Positions 16,109 to 24,354 of a stretch of DNA of 64,000 nt are shown piece by piece (the first letter of the stretch is position 1; the number at the start of each line of letters is the position of its first letter). Source of the DNA: Paraburkholderia dioscoreae. Lineage in GTDB: Bacteria > Pseudomonadota > Gammaproteobacteria > Burkholderiales > Burkholderiaceae. The notes beneath the pieces were generated by a model. It did no database searches. It saw only the letters and a list, made by a program, of their open reading frames with translations, and was not told the origin of the DNA. The position numbers and the translations under genes are program-made. The stretch covers positions 682,001 to 746,000 of the forward strand of contig NZ_LR699554.1 in assembly GCF_902459535.1 (NCBI RefSeq), written 5' to 3'.

Positions 16109-16573
16109 ATGAGCAACAACACCAAGAAATCAAAATCCGTTTCCCGTCCGCCCGTGGATGCGCTCCAGTATGAAAAGTTGGCGCTTTCGGCGCACGAACT
16201 GTGCGCACGCCAGTTGGGCAGACTTCAGCGCCTGGCGAGGCTTGCGGCATCTATCCGTCGAAGCTCTTCCCTGACAATGGCCGAACGGCATAGCCAGCAA
16301 TCCTTGCTGGAACTACTGGTAGAAACCGCCGAAAGCTATGAGCGCGAGATCGAATGTGACCTTGAGCTTTTCCTCGTGATCGCACTGGATGCCAAGGGCG
16401 TACCCCACCGGCGCATCACGGCACGATGTGCGGCAAATCTCCTTGCGGACGCAGCCAACGAGACCGGCGAAGACGCTGGTGCAGAGAGTGCCGCCACGGC
16501 ATCACGCAAGATTCTGCCGCGCGACGTCGCATCACGCGGCGACGCCGCGGCGCACGCGTCCATGTCGCACTAG
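16109..16573 (+). CDS. Small accessory protein, unknown function
   Basis: This is a 154-residue soluble protein I do not recognise. It is basic at the N-terminus (SNNTKKSKSVSR), helical through the middle (residues 20-100, with heptad-like SLLELLVETAESYEREIE) and has a low-complexity Ala/Asp tail. There is no signal or membrane segment. The ATG at 16109 is preceded by CAGGAA. A terminator hairpin follows at 16603. The leader upstream was split from it by the IS element, so expression may now depend on a promoter inside or at the end of the IS. Position behind a C4-like leader hints at phage or satellite origin. Confidence 0.6.
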   Translation: MSNNTKKSKSVSRPPVDALQYEKLALSAHELCARQLGRLQRLARLAASIRRSSSLTMAERHSQQSLLELLVETAESYEREIECDLELFLVIALDAKGVPHRRITARCAANLLADAANETGEDAGAESAATASRKILPRDVASRGDAAAHASMSH

Positions 16574-16602
16574 CCGAGTGCGGGGACGTTGCAGCCAGGA
16601 AG

Positions 16603-16628
16603 AAAGCGCGGAGCATCGCGCTTTTTTT
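16603..16628 (+). terminator. Rho-independent terminator
   Basis: An 8-bp stem AAAGCGCG/CGCGCTTT with a 6-base loop merges into a run of seven T, 30 bases after the stop of the gene ending at 16573. Confidence 0.85.
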
Positions 16629-16980
16629 CGCTGATGCATGCGGGGCACTCGGGCTGATCTGCGATCTATCAACTCCGGTGCGCATTGCCATGCAGCGCGC
16701 ATTGGTCACATTCCTTTTCCGATTTATCCCATATACGCACGCGCAGGCTTCGACAGATGATTTGAGCTTGTAGTGGCTAAAGCCGTGGTGGTGGGACAAG
16801 GCTGTCCAGCCAAACGTGAAGTCGACCCGTAGTTTCCAGAAACCCGCTCGCGTTATCTGGGAAGTTTTTTAAACAGAGGGGAGTTCAATAGAATGCGGGA
16901 CGTGATCCGGGTATTTTTCGCGACCCGTGTGCCAAACCGCCGCCGCCTGGAGGCGCGACTTTCCGAGCCCGGAAATTATC
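16629..16980. other. Non-coding stretch, no supported gene
   Basis: Short open frames here have neither convincing coding character nor family features. An ATG at 16893 with GGGGAG upstream opens a frame of 77 codons that runs antagonistically through the LprI-like signal region in the wrong frame. The base composition shifts from GC-rich to AT-rich close to 16980, which may be a recombination joint. Confidence 0.4.
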
Positions 16981-17464
16981 ATGCGAGCCACTTAATTTAT
17001 TCTTCCTGCTTTTCTTTATTTGTACTGCGGTATATTCATCGGAATCAATCTATGGTTCGGCGTTCGACTACAAGAAGGCAAAACCTGAAAATATCTATTT
17101 TTCCGGGAAAACACAAGCGGAAATAAAAATATATTGCGAAAAAGTCGCCAGCGCGACGATAGATCTATCGGTATGTGCTCAATTCAGATCTGAGGGGGTG
17201 GCCCAAGAGCTCGATAAGAAATTCAGCGAAATTGAAAGAGAAGTCGCAATTGGCGACAAGGACCGCCGTGCGAACGGGGAGCCGGAAGCAACTCCTTACT
17301 TGAAAAAAGCCCAGGCAAACTGGAAGCGATACAGAGACAATCAATGCTACGCCAGGACATACGAAGTCGGTCCGGCATCCCTTCGGTTTGTGGAATTTTG
17401 GGATTGTATGGCCCGGGTCACCCGAAACAGGCTTAACGAATTGACAACGGCTAATGAAGACTAG
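16981..17464 (+). pseudogene. LprI-like (DUF1311) secreted protein with apparent 1-base frameshift near the start
   Basis: The clear coding frame (17006-17464) encodes a lipocalin-unrelated, cysteine-containing secreted protein of the LprI/DUF1311 type. It has a hydrophobic leader NLFFLLFFICTAVYSSES, then CEKVASATIDLSVC and the family core LKKAQANWKRYRDNQC. The only sensible ATG, at 16981, is in another frame and stops after four codons. Removing one C at 16988-16989 joins it to the leader (MRAL-NLFF), giving a normal signal peptide. The gene is therefore broken by one base, or the sequence has an error. LprI-family proteins are linked to lysozyme inhibition. Codon use is AT-richer than in neighbours. 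Confidence 0.65.
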
Positions 17465-17641
17465 TAAGGGAAATAGTCTTTTCGATAATGCCCTGTCCGT
17501 TATTTCTGGCTGCATAACAAAGCCCCGCCCTTATTGACGGCGATTTAGGGTTTGAGGGAATAACGCGTCAAGGCCACATACAGCCGCGTGGCATTTTAAG
17601 ACGACGCCGCGCGGAGGGAAATATGTTCAAGGGCGGGAGTT

Positions 17642-18095
17642 ATGATTCGAGTCATTAAAGCAATCATTTCGGCAATTGGTTTTGTGTTTGCAACGGCTGT
17701 ATTTGCGGATGTGGCATGTGAGAAGCATGCAAAAACGCGTGATGATTTTCTCAAGTGCTCACAAATTGATGCTGACAAGATACTTTCCGACTCGAAAAAA
17801 GCTATATCTGAAGGTCAGGGAGCTCGCCAAAGGAGATAAGCGGGCTGCATTAGATAAGAATTATCAAATATGGAAGGACAAAATTAAATCGGATTGCTCG
17901 GTATTAGGCTATTCATTTAATGATTGGGGAGAAGACTACGCACCGGATACTGACTTCCAGATTTCAGAGTGTCGAAAGAAAATCGCGGCTCAGGAGCTTG
18001 AGTTTTATAAGTGGCTCGTATGCCCTGACGATATGGAAACGTCCCCAATTCCAAAATGTGCAGCTATAAGAAAGACGCTTGACGAGCGCCGATAG
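17642..18095 (+). pseudogene. Second LprI-like secreted protein, split by a frameshift
   Basis: The ATG at 17642 (ribosome site GGGAG at about 17633) opens a signal peptide (MIRVIKAIISAIGFVF...AVFADVAC) and runs to a stop at 17837-17839. Before that, at a run of six A (about 17795-17800) or shortly after, the coding character moves one frame over and continues to 18095. The downstream frame has VRELAKGDKRAALDKNY and W-K-I-DC, as in the LprI/DUF1311 core, plus further cysteines (SECRKK, LVCPDD, PKCAAI). Together they give a plausible single protein of about 150 residues. One base is in excess relative to an intact gene. It resembles the preceding gene in size, signal and composition. Confidence 0.6.
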
Positions 18096-18101
18096 AACAC
18101 T

Positions 18102-18404
18102 ATGACCCGCCGCTTTTCACTTATCGCGTTTCTTCTGGCCTTTCTGTATGAGGCATCAGTGGACGCCGTTTTGTTATGGAGCCTGCCTTTAAAGCCAACA
18201 GGTTGGGGCGCAATAATCGCGAGCCTCACAGCCAATCCGCTCGCGTTTGTCTACGCAATGAAGCGCAGAAAATGGGCCTTCGAATTTCCCAAGTGGATCG
18301 CCGCGTTTAGCATTGTGTGGACGGTATCGGCCTTCGGGCGGAAGGAAACCGCCAAATATAACCCGCCCGCCATCTTGTATTTACTCTCACTCATTCGCGA
18401 ATGA
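18102..18404 (+). CDS. Small inner-membrane protein, unknown function
   Basis: This is a 100-residue protein with three hydrophobic segments (about 5-26, 35-53, 64-78) and a basic loop YAMKRRKW between the second and third. It starts 6 bases after the end of the split LprI-like gene, so they were probably co-transcribed. I do not recognise the family. AT-rich codon use is shared with the two upstream genes, consistent with acquisition as one piece. Confidence 0.55.
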   Translation: MTRRFSLIAFLLAFLYEASVDAVLLWSLPLKPTGWGAIIASLTANPLAFVYAMKRRKWAFEFPKWIAAFSIVWTVSAFGRKETAKYNPPAILYLLSLIRE

Positions 18405-18428
18405 CGGATCAAACCCGACATTACCTGC

Positions 18429-18454
18429 GCCGCACTTGCACCGGGCGGTGCGGC
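18429..18454. terminator. Hairpin between convergent genes
   Basis: A 7-bp stem GCCGCAC/GTGCGGC with a 12-base loop lies between the converging membrane-protein and porin genes. No T-run is present on either side, so termination function is uncertain. Confidence 0.3.
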
Positions 18455-18493
18455 CTCGCACCCGCCCATGAATACTGCACCACGTAAGCGCAA

Positions 18494-19666
18494 TCAGAAA
18501 CGCGTGCGCAGACCGACCGTGGCTACGACCTGATTGGAAGTCGACGAAGCGCCGCCCGACGTGTTGATGAACGCGACATAACGGTGGCCGATTGCGTGCT
18601 GATACATCCCCTCGACATAGACGTCGGTGCGCTTCGACAGCAGATAGACCGCTTGCAGATTGACCTGATTCCACTTCGGATCGTTGCCGTACGTGGTGTT
18701 GTTGCCGTTGCCGACATGGCCGTCGGTATACGTGTCGGCAATGCCGAGGTTGATCGCCGGCGTGAGCGCATACTTGGCATTCAGTTCGTAGTTGTCGAAC
18801 CGCATCGTGCCACTGTTGCCGACATTGGTCTGGCCGAACGACGTGGTTCCTTGAAACTGGCTATGCGTGTAAACAAAGCCGACTACGGCCGGCCCGACTT
18901 TGTAGCTGAGGCCTGCGCCTACCGTACGCTGAACATCCGCGCCGAGATTGAATCCGCCTGTGCCGTTAGCCGTCGATTCCACGATGTCGACCGCGCCCGC
19001 ACTGCCCGAAGTCGTGCTCGTCGAACCGTTGATCTGCAGATAACCGGCGGCTGCGGTGAAAGGCCCGTAGGCATAACTCGCGCCGGCACTGTATGCGCGA
19101 TTGACCGCGAAACTGGTGCTGTTCGAAAAAGCGTACAGGCCGCCGAACGTCAACCCCGCATAGTTGGTGCTGGTGTATTTGACCGCGTTGCTCATCCGCA
19201 CCGAATGGTTCAGATTGTCGTTGTCGAACGGGTGAGCGAAGCCGGTGTCGCCGAACGTGCCCGCCGTGCCCGACAAGGGCGCCACGAAATCAACCAGCGA
19301 ATCATATTGCCGGCCGAGCGTGACGGTGCCGAATTGCGACGTGCTGAGGCCGACATAAGCCTGGCGTCCAAACATCCGGCCGTCCTGGCCCAGTTTGCCG
19401 TTCTGAACATTGAAACCGTTCTCCAGCACGAAGATCGCTTTCAGCCCGCCGCCGAGATCTTCGGCTCCTCGCACACCGAAGCGGCTACCGTTGATGTTGC
19501 CGCTGGTCGCCTGGACAAGCGCGCCGCTCGAGCCGCTTTTCGACACGTTGTTGGTGTACATCAAGCCGGCATCGATCAAACCGTACAGCGTCACCGAGCT
19601 CTGTGCATGAACTGCCGAGGCAGCCATCAGGCCAGAAATAGCACATACAGTGGAAATCTTTTTCAC
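18494..19666 (-). CDS. Outer-membrane porin, OmpC/Gram-negative porin family
   Basis: This is a 390-residue general diffusion porin typical of Burkholderiales. The signal peptide VKKISTVCAISGLMAASAVHAQ is cleaved before SSVTLYGLID, the first beta strand. The barrel has repeated alternating strands, the constriction-loop region around FVAPLSGTAG and a terminal strand ending VGLRTRF with C-terminal Phe, the outer-membrane assembly signal. The start is a GTG at 19666 with CGGAGG 9-14 bases upstream; a longer in-frame ATG at 19762 lacks that support. It admits small hydrophilic solutes. Confidence 0.93.
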   Translation of the reverse strand: MKKISTVCAISGLMAASAVHAQSSVTLYGLIDAGLMYTNNVSKSGSSGALVQATSGNINGSRFGVRGAEDLGGGLKAIFVLENGFNVQNGKLGQDGRMFGRQAYVGLSTSQFGTVTLGRQYDSLVDFVAPLSGTAGTFGDTGFAHPFDNDNLNHSVRMSNAVKYTSTNYAGLTFGGLYAFSNSTSFAVNRAYSAGASYAYGPFTAAAGYLQINGSTSTTSGSAGAVDIVESTANGTGGFNLGADVQRTVGAGLSYKVGPAVVGFVYTHSQFQGTTSFGQTNVGNSGTMRFDNYELNAKYALTPAINLGIADTYTDGHVGNGNNTTYGNDPKWNQVNLQAVYLLSKRTDVYVEGMYQHAIGHRYVAFINTSGGASSTSNQVVATVGLRTRF

Positions 19667-19901
19667 GAGCGCCTCCGGGGAAATGAGCAACACACGTTCA
19701 TTCATCGCGGCAGGAATTTGCCTTCGGAAACCATACTCGCCTATGGCAAAAATTGCCGTCACGGCGGCGCAGCGGAATGTTTGTCATATGGCGGTCAAAA
19801 TCTCTCTATGACAAGGCTTGCGCGCGAATTCCCAGGCGCTATCCGACAATCGGCACACCGTTTGGCGTTGCGTGAATGAAACGCGGATACCCCCAGAGCG
19901 C

Positions 19902-20324
19902 TCATCCGTCCGATGCGTTGCTTGCGTTGGCCGAGTACGTCTGCGAAATGGGCGCGAGTCCGCCGATTTTTTCCGCGAGCATTCTCTCGTACACGCCGAA
20001 ATGTAGATCGACCTCCTCCTGCGTTACCACCGTCACAAAGATGCGGATCTGCCCGGGCAACAGGCCGAGCACGACCGCGATCGCCGCCTCGAGTTGGGGG
20101 ACGCACAACCGGTCTTCGGCGAACGTCGTGCCAACCGAGACGTCATACGATTTTTCTTCACGCACCGCCACATCGACGAGACGGGCGCGGGCGCTCATAT
20201 TGTTTTCGATGGCGAGGCGCATCACGTCCACCGCCGTGCGCATGCCCTCGGTAGGAAAGCCCCTCGGCGAGCGCAGACGAACGCGGTGCCTGCCGAGCGT
20301 GAGCCAGTCAGAATCGAATTCCAT
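19902..20324 (-). CDS. Conserved-looking protein of unknown function
   Basis: This is a 140-residue soluble protein with no signal peptide and no motif I recognise. It reads as a compact alpha/beta domain: MEFDSDWLTLGRHRVRL, then IENNMSARARLVDVAVREEK, then GLLPGQIRIFVTVVTQEEVD. The ATG at 20324 has a strong AGGAGG upstream (GCAGGAGGATCT), which favours it over a longer frame to 20390. It is divergent from the small heat-shock operon and shares its upstream region, so it could be heat- or stress-regulated; this is inference. Confidence 0.6.
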   Translation of the reverse strand: MEFDSDWLTLGRHRVRLRSPRGFPTEGMRTAVDVMRLAIENNMSARARLVDVAVREEKSYDVSVGTTFAEDRLCVPQLEAAIAVVLGLLPGQIRIFVTVVTQEEVDLHFGVYERMLAEKIGGLAPISQTYSANASNASDG

Positions 20325-20413
20325 AGATCCTCCTGCCAGAAATGTCCGCGATATCTGGGCGGAGGATAGGGTTTCAGAACGCTTTTTCAAGAGCGAAAAA
20401 ATTTTTGGCGCCG

Positions 20414-20443
20414 CCCTTGAAATCCGTGCAGCAACGTCTATTT
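20414..20443 (+). promoter_or_regulatory. Candidate sigma32 (heat-shock) promoter
   Basis: CCCTTGAAA (20414-20422) is a full match to the sigma32 -35 element. It is followed after 13 bases by GTCTATTT (20436-20443), a partial match to the CCCCATNT -10 element. It faces the first Hsp20 gene, leaving a leader of about 125 bases. Confidence 0.6.
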
Positions 20444-20576
20444 TGTATTTCGCTCAGGCAGCCGCACGGTCCCGTATCGTGCGCTGCGTGTTTCGATTTG
20501 TTTGCCGCGGTGGGGCAGGCGGACTGGAGCGCGTAGGCCCGTTCGCATCCTCGCCGCATTTACCGGGGAAACGACC

Positions 20577-21020
20577 ATGAGTGATCTCTACTTCACGACC
20601 GACCTGTTCAGCCAGTTCGATCGTCTGCATCAGCAGATGGCAACGCTGTTCGGCGGCTATCCTTCCAGCATCCGTTCGGACCGCCTGTCGGCGTTTCCGC
20701 AAATCAACATCGGTACGACCGACGACACTATCGACATAGTCGCGTTCGCTCCGGGCATCGATCCGAAGCAACTGGAGGTCTCGATCGACAAGGGCCTCCT
20801 CACCATCGCCGGCGAACGCGCTGCCGTGACGCCGGATGCGTCGGATGAGGCGGCACGTCATTACGCGCGGGAACGCTTCAGCGGTGCATTTCGCCGCGTC
20901 ATCGAGTTACCGCAGCACGCTGATCCCGACAAGGTCGAGGCCCGCTATGTGAACGGTTGCCTCTGCATCACGGTCGGCAAGCGCGAGTCTTCCCGACCCC
21001 GCGCGATCACCGTGCAGTAA
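20577..21020 (+). CDS. Small heat-shock protein, Hsp20 family (first of pair)
   Basis: This is a 147-residue ATP-independent holdase of the alpha-crystallin superfamily. An N-terminal variable arm (LFSQFDRLHQQMATLFGG) is followed by the alpha-crystallin domain from about residue 40 (INIGTTDDTIDIVAFAPGID) with the strand GLLTIAGER. The C-terminal part YVNGCLCITVGKRE precedes a short tail ending RAITVQ, close to the usual I-x-I/V anchor. The ATG at 20577 follows GGGGAA. It is 25 bases from the second Hsp20 gene. Confidence 0.93.
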   Translation: MSDLYFTTDLFSQFDRLHQQMATLFGGYPSSIRSDRLSAFPQINIGTTDDTIDIVAFAPGIDPKQLEVSIDKGLLTIAGERAAVTPDASDEAARHYARERFSGAFRRVIELPQHADPDKVEARYVNGCLCITVGKRESSRPRAITVQ

Positions 21021-21045
21021 CAGGACAGACGAAAAGGAGCCAATC

Positions 21046-21453
21046 ATGAACGACACTACGCAACTCGCTCGCCGTGACTCGAACTCCATCAATCGTGCGG
21101 AGCCTGAACGAACGGAACAGCGCGTGACGCTCAGCCCGGCAGTCGACGTGATCGAAAACGCGCACGGCGTGACACTGTGGGCCGATCTGCCCGGCGTGCC
21201 CAGAGAGAATCTCGAGATCAGGGTGCAGGACGGCAATCTGCGTATCGAAGCATCCGCCAACATACCGACGCGGGAAGGGCTGCGTCTGCAGCACGCGGAG
21301 GTTCGCGTGCCGCACTTCGCGCGGTCGTTTACGCTCGGACCGGAGTTCGATACGTCGAAGATCGAGGCGAAGCTCCAGGACGGCGTGCTGAAGCTGTCGA
21401 TTCCACGGCGCGAAGAGGCGCGGCCGCGACGCATCGAGGTGGCCGTCGATTAA
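21046..21453 (+). CDS. Small heat-shock protein, Hsp20 family (second of pair)
   Basis: This is a 135-residue alpha-crystallin-domain chaperone. It shows the family pattern VTLSPAVDVIENAHGV, WADLPGVPRENLEIRVQDG, then LRIEASAN, and ends with LQDGVLKLSIPRREEARPR-RIEVAVD, where the IEV motif anchors neighbouring dimers. AAGGAG lies just before the start. The two paralogues differ in N-terminal arm and probably form mixed or separate oligomers; pairs of this type are common in beta- and gammaproteobacteria. Confidence 0.94.
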   Translation: MNDTTQLARRDSNSINRAEPERTEQRVTLSPAVDVIENAHGVTLWADLPGVPRENLEIRVQDGNLRIEASANIPTREGLRLQHAEVRVPHFARSFTLGPEFDTSKIEAKLQDGVLKLSIPRREEARPRRIEVAVD

Positions 21454-21580
21454 CGTCGATTAATGTCGGCTCACGTCGGCAACGTAGGTTGACGCGCGGG
21501 CTGTCGCGGAGGACAAGGCCGGTGCATTGGCGCGAGTCCTCCGCACGCAGCATCATGCGCACGACAGCTTTGCCGGGCCG

Positions 21581-23845
21581 CTAAACGTCGATCAGCTTGC
21601 GCAGGCCTTCGCCGGCAAGAGGGAGGTCGCGCAGGCGCTTGCCGGTGGCATCGAATAGCGCATTGCCGAGCGCACCCGCGGTCGGCCCCATCGACGCTTC
21701 CGCCGCGCCGAGAAACGGCGCACCCGGCTGATCGATCAGATGCACGTTGACGCTGCGCGGCACCGCGGAGAAGCGCAGGATCGGATAGCTGCTCCAGTCG
21801 AAGCTGCGAATTCTCTTCGTATCGAACTGCAACTGTTCATACAGCGTCCAGCTTGCCGACTGAATCACGCCACCCTCGATCTGATTGCGGATGCCGTCGG
21901 GGTTGACGATCTGTCCTGAATCCACTGCGGCCTCAGCGTGTTCGAGAATCACCTGGCCGGTTTCCGGCACGACGGACACCTCGACGGCGATCGCGACATA
22001 AGCCATCAGGTTCTTGTATTTGGCGAATGCAAAGCCCACGCCGTGATTGCGCTTGCGCGGCGCACGCGGCCAGCCGAATTTCGCGGCGGCGAGTTGAATC
22101 ACGTCGCGGGCGCGCGGGTCCTGCATGTGCTTCAGCCGGAACGCCACGGGGTCGATGCCGGCCGCGGCGGCCAACTCGTCCATGAACATCTCGATCGTGA
22201 AGACGTTCATGTGTGCGCCGAGCGAGCGCATTGCCGAGGTATGCAGCGGCATGGTCGGCGAGAAGTTGTTCACCACGTGCAGGTTCGGCAACGCGTAGAG
22301 CGGAATAGCGTTGCGATCGCCGCCGCCTTCGGGCTGCACCATCGGGACAGAAAGCGCCGGGACGAACGGCTTTTCCAGCCACTGCGCCGGAATCAGCCGG
22401 CCGGCGTTGACGATACGCTCGTTGTGCGAACTGCTCCACAGCGCGTAGTTCCAGTCGACGATGCTGCCGCTCGCGTCGAGCGAAGCACTGACTTCGGTCA
22501 CCATCGCGGGCGTGTAGTGGTCCCAGGTCTGTTCCTGCTCACGCATCCATTGCACGCGCACCGGCTGACCGTCCATTTCGCGCGCGATCAACGCGGCGTG
22601 CGCGGCTACGTCGTCGGCGCCGTTGTGGCCGTAGCAGCCCGATCCTTCGACATGAATGCAGCGGACTTTGTCTTTCGGCATCGAGAGCATTTCGGCGAGC
22701 CCGTCGCGCAACGGGTAGACACCTTGCGAATGGGTCCAGACGGTCATCGCGCCGTCCTTGAACAGAGCGACCGCGCAGGACGGTCCGATCGAGCCGTGCA
22801 GCATGTAGCGTTTGGTGTATTTCGCGCCGAGCGTTTTGACAGCCGCGCCGGCGGCGGCGTGCGTGTTGGCGATCTCGATGTGTTGGGTGGCAATCGCCTT
22901 CAGATCGCGGTGTACGGTGGCGGGATCGGGCAGCTCGCGTCCGGGCGTCCACTGGCTTCCTGCGGCGAGCGCGCGTTGCGCCTGCACGGCTTGCCATTCG
23001 CCTTTCGCGACCACGGCCAGCATGCTGCCGTTTCTGACCACCTTGACGACGCCCGGCATCTTCAGAATCACGGGCGTGTTCGTCTGCAGAAGCCGCGCTT
23101 CGTAGACGGGCGGCATGACCACGCGGGCGTGCAGCATGCCCGGCATCGTCAGGTCCTGGACATAACTCACGCCGCCGGTCACCTTGCGGGGAATATCCAC
23201 GCGCGGCAACGACGTGCCGATCACGGCGAACGTGGCGGGGTTCTTCAGCGGCGAGACGGGCAAGGCCATGCGATGCAGGTCGACCAGGCCGACCGCTTCG
23301 CCGTAGGTCATGCTGCGGCCGTCCGGCGCCTTGATCACCGCATTGCGCGCGCTCAGCACGCTGCCGGCAACACCGAAGTGCTGGGCGGCGGCATCGACCA
23401 GCAGCCCCCGCACCTGAGCCGACGCGTTCAGCAACGCGCTGCCGCTGTCGGCGATCGTGTGGCTGCCCGCTGTGAGTCCTTCGTCGGGCGACGCGCCTGT
23501 GTCCGCGGTCAGGAACGTGATGAGCGAGGGCGCCATGTCCAGTTCTTCCGCGGCGATCTGCAAAAGCGCGGTGCGCACGCCGGTGCCCAGTTCCACCTTG
23601 CCGGTGTAGACGGTCACCTTGCCCGCCCGATCGATTCTGATCCACGAATCGAGGTACGGGTTGGTCTTCAGGCTGCCGGCGAGCGCTTGCGTTTCCTTGC
23701 CGACATGCACGGCGGCGCCTTCGTCCGCGATGACTTCCTGAGCCATCGCGCCGACGCCCGGCACCATGCTGAAGCTCACGACGAGCGCGCCGGACAGCAG
23801 AAAGCGTCGGCGTCCTTCGTTGATTTCCTCGTCCTTGACGCTCAT
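21581..23845 (-). CDS. Molybdopterin-binding oxidoreductase large subunit (IorB type)
   Basis: This is a 754-residue catalytic subunit of a xanthine-oxidase-family molybdenum hydroxylase in the isoquinoline 1-oxidoreductase/aldehyde oxidase branch. The N-terminus has a Tat-type signal (GRRRFLLSGALVVSFS) ending near GAMAQ, so the enzyme is exported folded. Cofactor segments include GTGVRTALLQIAAEEL, GSCYGH-like VEGSGCYGHNGADD, SMRSLGAHMNVF-like MRSLGAHMNV and the C-terminal FLGAAEASMGPTAGALGNA with the catalytic Glu region. It overlaps the iron-sulfur subunit gene by 4 bases (23842-23845). Substrate (aldehyde or N-heterocycle) is unknown. Confidence 0.9.
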   Translation of the reverse strand: MSVKDEEINEGRRRFLLSGALVVSFSMVPGVGAMAQEVIADEGAAVHVGKETQALAGSLKTNPYLDSWIRIDRAGKVTVYTGKVELGTGVRTALLQIAAEELDMAPSLITFLTADTGASPDEGLTAGSHTIADSGSALLNASAQVRGLLVDAAAQHFGVAGSVLSARNAVIKAPDGRSMTYGEAVGLVDLHRMALPVSPLKNPATFAVIGTSLPRVDIPRKVTGGVSYVQDLTMPGMLHARVVMPPVYEARLLQTNTPVILKMPGVVKVVRNGSMLAVVAKGEWQAVQAQRALAAGSQWTPGRELPDPATVHRDLKAIATQHIEIANTHAAAGAAVKTLGAKYTKRYMLHGSIGPSCAVALFKDGAMTVWTHSQGVYPLRDGLAEMLSMPKDKVRCIHVEGSGCYGHNGADDVAAHAALIAREMDGQPVRVQWMREQEQTWDHYTPAMVTEVSASLDASGSIVDWNYALWSSSHNERIVNAGRLIPAQWLEKPFVPALSVPMVQPEGGGDRNAIPLYALPNLHVVNNFSPTMPLHTSAMRSLGAHMNVFTIEMFMDELAAAAGIDPVAFRLKHMQDPRARDVIQLAAAKFGWPRAPRKRNHGVGFAFAKYKNLMAYVAIAVEVSVVPETGQVILEHAEAAVDSGQIVNPDGIRNQIEGGVIQSASWTLYEQLQFDTKRIRSFDWSSYPILRFSAVPRSVNVHLIDQPGAPFLGAAEASMGPTAGALGNALFDATGKRLRDLPLAGEGLRKLIDV

Positions 23846-24354
23846 TGCGCGCCTCCCTGGCTGGCCGTGCGCTGGGGCGTCGGCGCCGTGGCGTCGCCGG
23901 CCGGCAGATGCGCGACTTCGCGGATCGCGGCGAGAATGCGGGTGTGGGTGCCGCATCGGCAGAGATTCGGTTCCATATGTTCGAGCAGTTCGCGCTCGGT
24001 GGGCCGCGGATTGCGATCGAGCAACGCCTGCGCGCGCATGATCATGCCGGCAATGCAGTAACCGCACTGCGCCGCCTGGTGATTGATGAACGTTTTCTGC
24101 AACGGGCCGGGGTGTTCGATCGTGCCGAGACTTTCGATCGTGCGCACGGGCCGCTTGCCGATCGACGAGACCGGAACCAGGCACGAGAACACAGCCTCGC
24201 CATCCACGATCACGGTGCAGGCGCCGCATTGTCCGAGGCCGCAGCCGAACTTCGCGCCGTGCAGTTGCAGGTCGTTACGCAGCGCATAGAGCAGAGGCGT
24301 CGAAGGATCGATATCGAGCGCGTGCTGCACGCCATTCACGGTCAGATTGATCAT
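23842..24354 (-). CDS. 2Fe-2S subunit of molybdenum hydroxylase (IorA type)
   Basis: This is a 170-residue protein with two 2Fe-2S clusters. The plant-ferredoxin-type set is C-GLGQCGAC-...-FSC (residues about 38-60). The all-alpha set is CGYC-(about 31 residues)-CRC-G near residues 100-140. It passes electrons from the molybdenum centre of the next gene product to the cytochrome c. It lacks its own signal and would be carried out by the Tat signal of the large subunit. It overlaps both neighbours by 4 bases. Confidence 0.93.
   Translation of the reverse strand: MINLTVNGVQHALDIDPSTPLLYALRNDLQLHGAKFGCGLGQCGACTVIVDGEAVFSCLVPVSSIGKRPVRTIESLGTIEHPGPLQKTFINHQAAQCGYCIAGMIMRAQALLDRNPRPTERELLEHMEPNLCRCGTHTRILAAIREVAHLPAGDATAPTPQRTASQGGAQ

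Noticed and set aside
16893..17126. 77-codon frame crossing the LprI-like leader
   Set aside because: It runs in the wrong frame relative to a clearly hydrophobic signal and known LprI core, and its own protein shows no family features.
21506..21544. Inverted repeat GCGGAGGAC/GTCCTCCGC after the second Hsp20 gene
   Set aside because: A 21-base loop and no T-run make it a weak terminator candidate; it may still mark the convergent end with the molybdenum enzyme genes.
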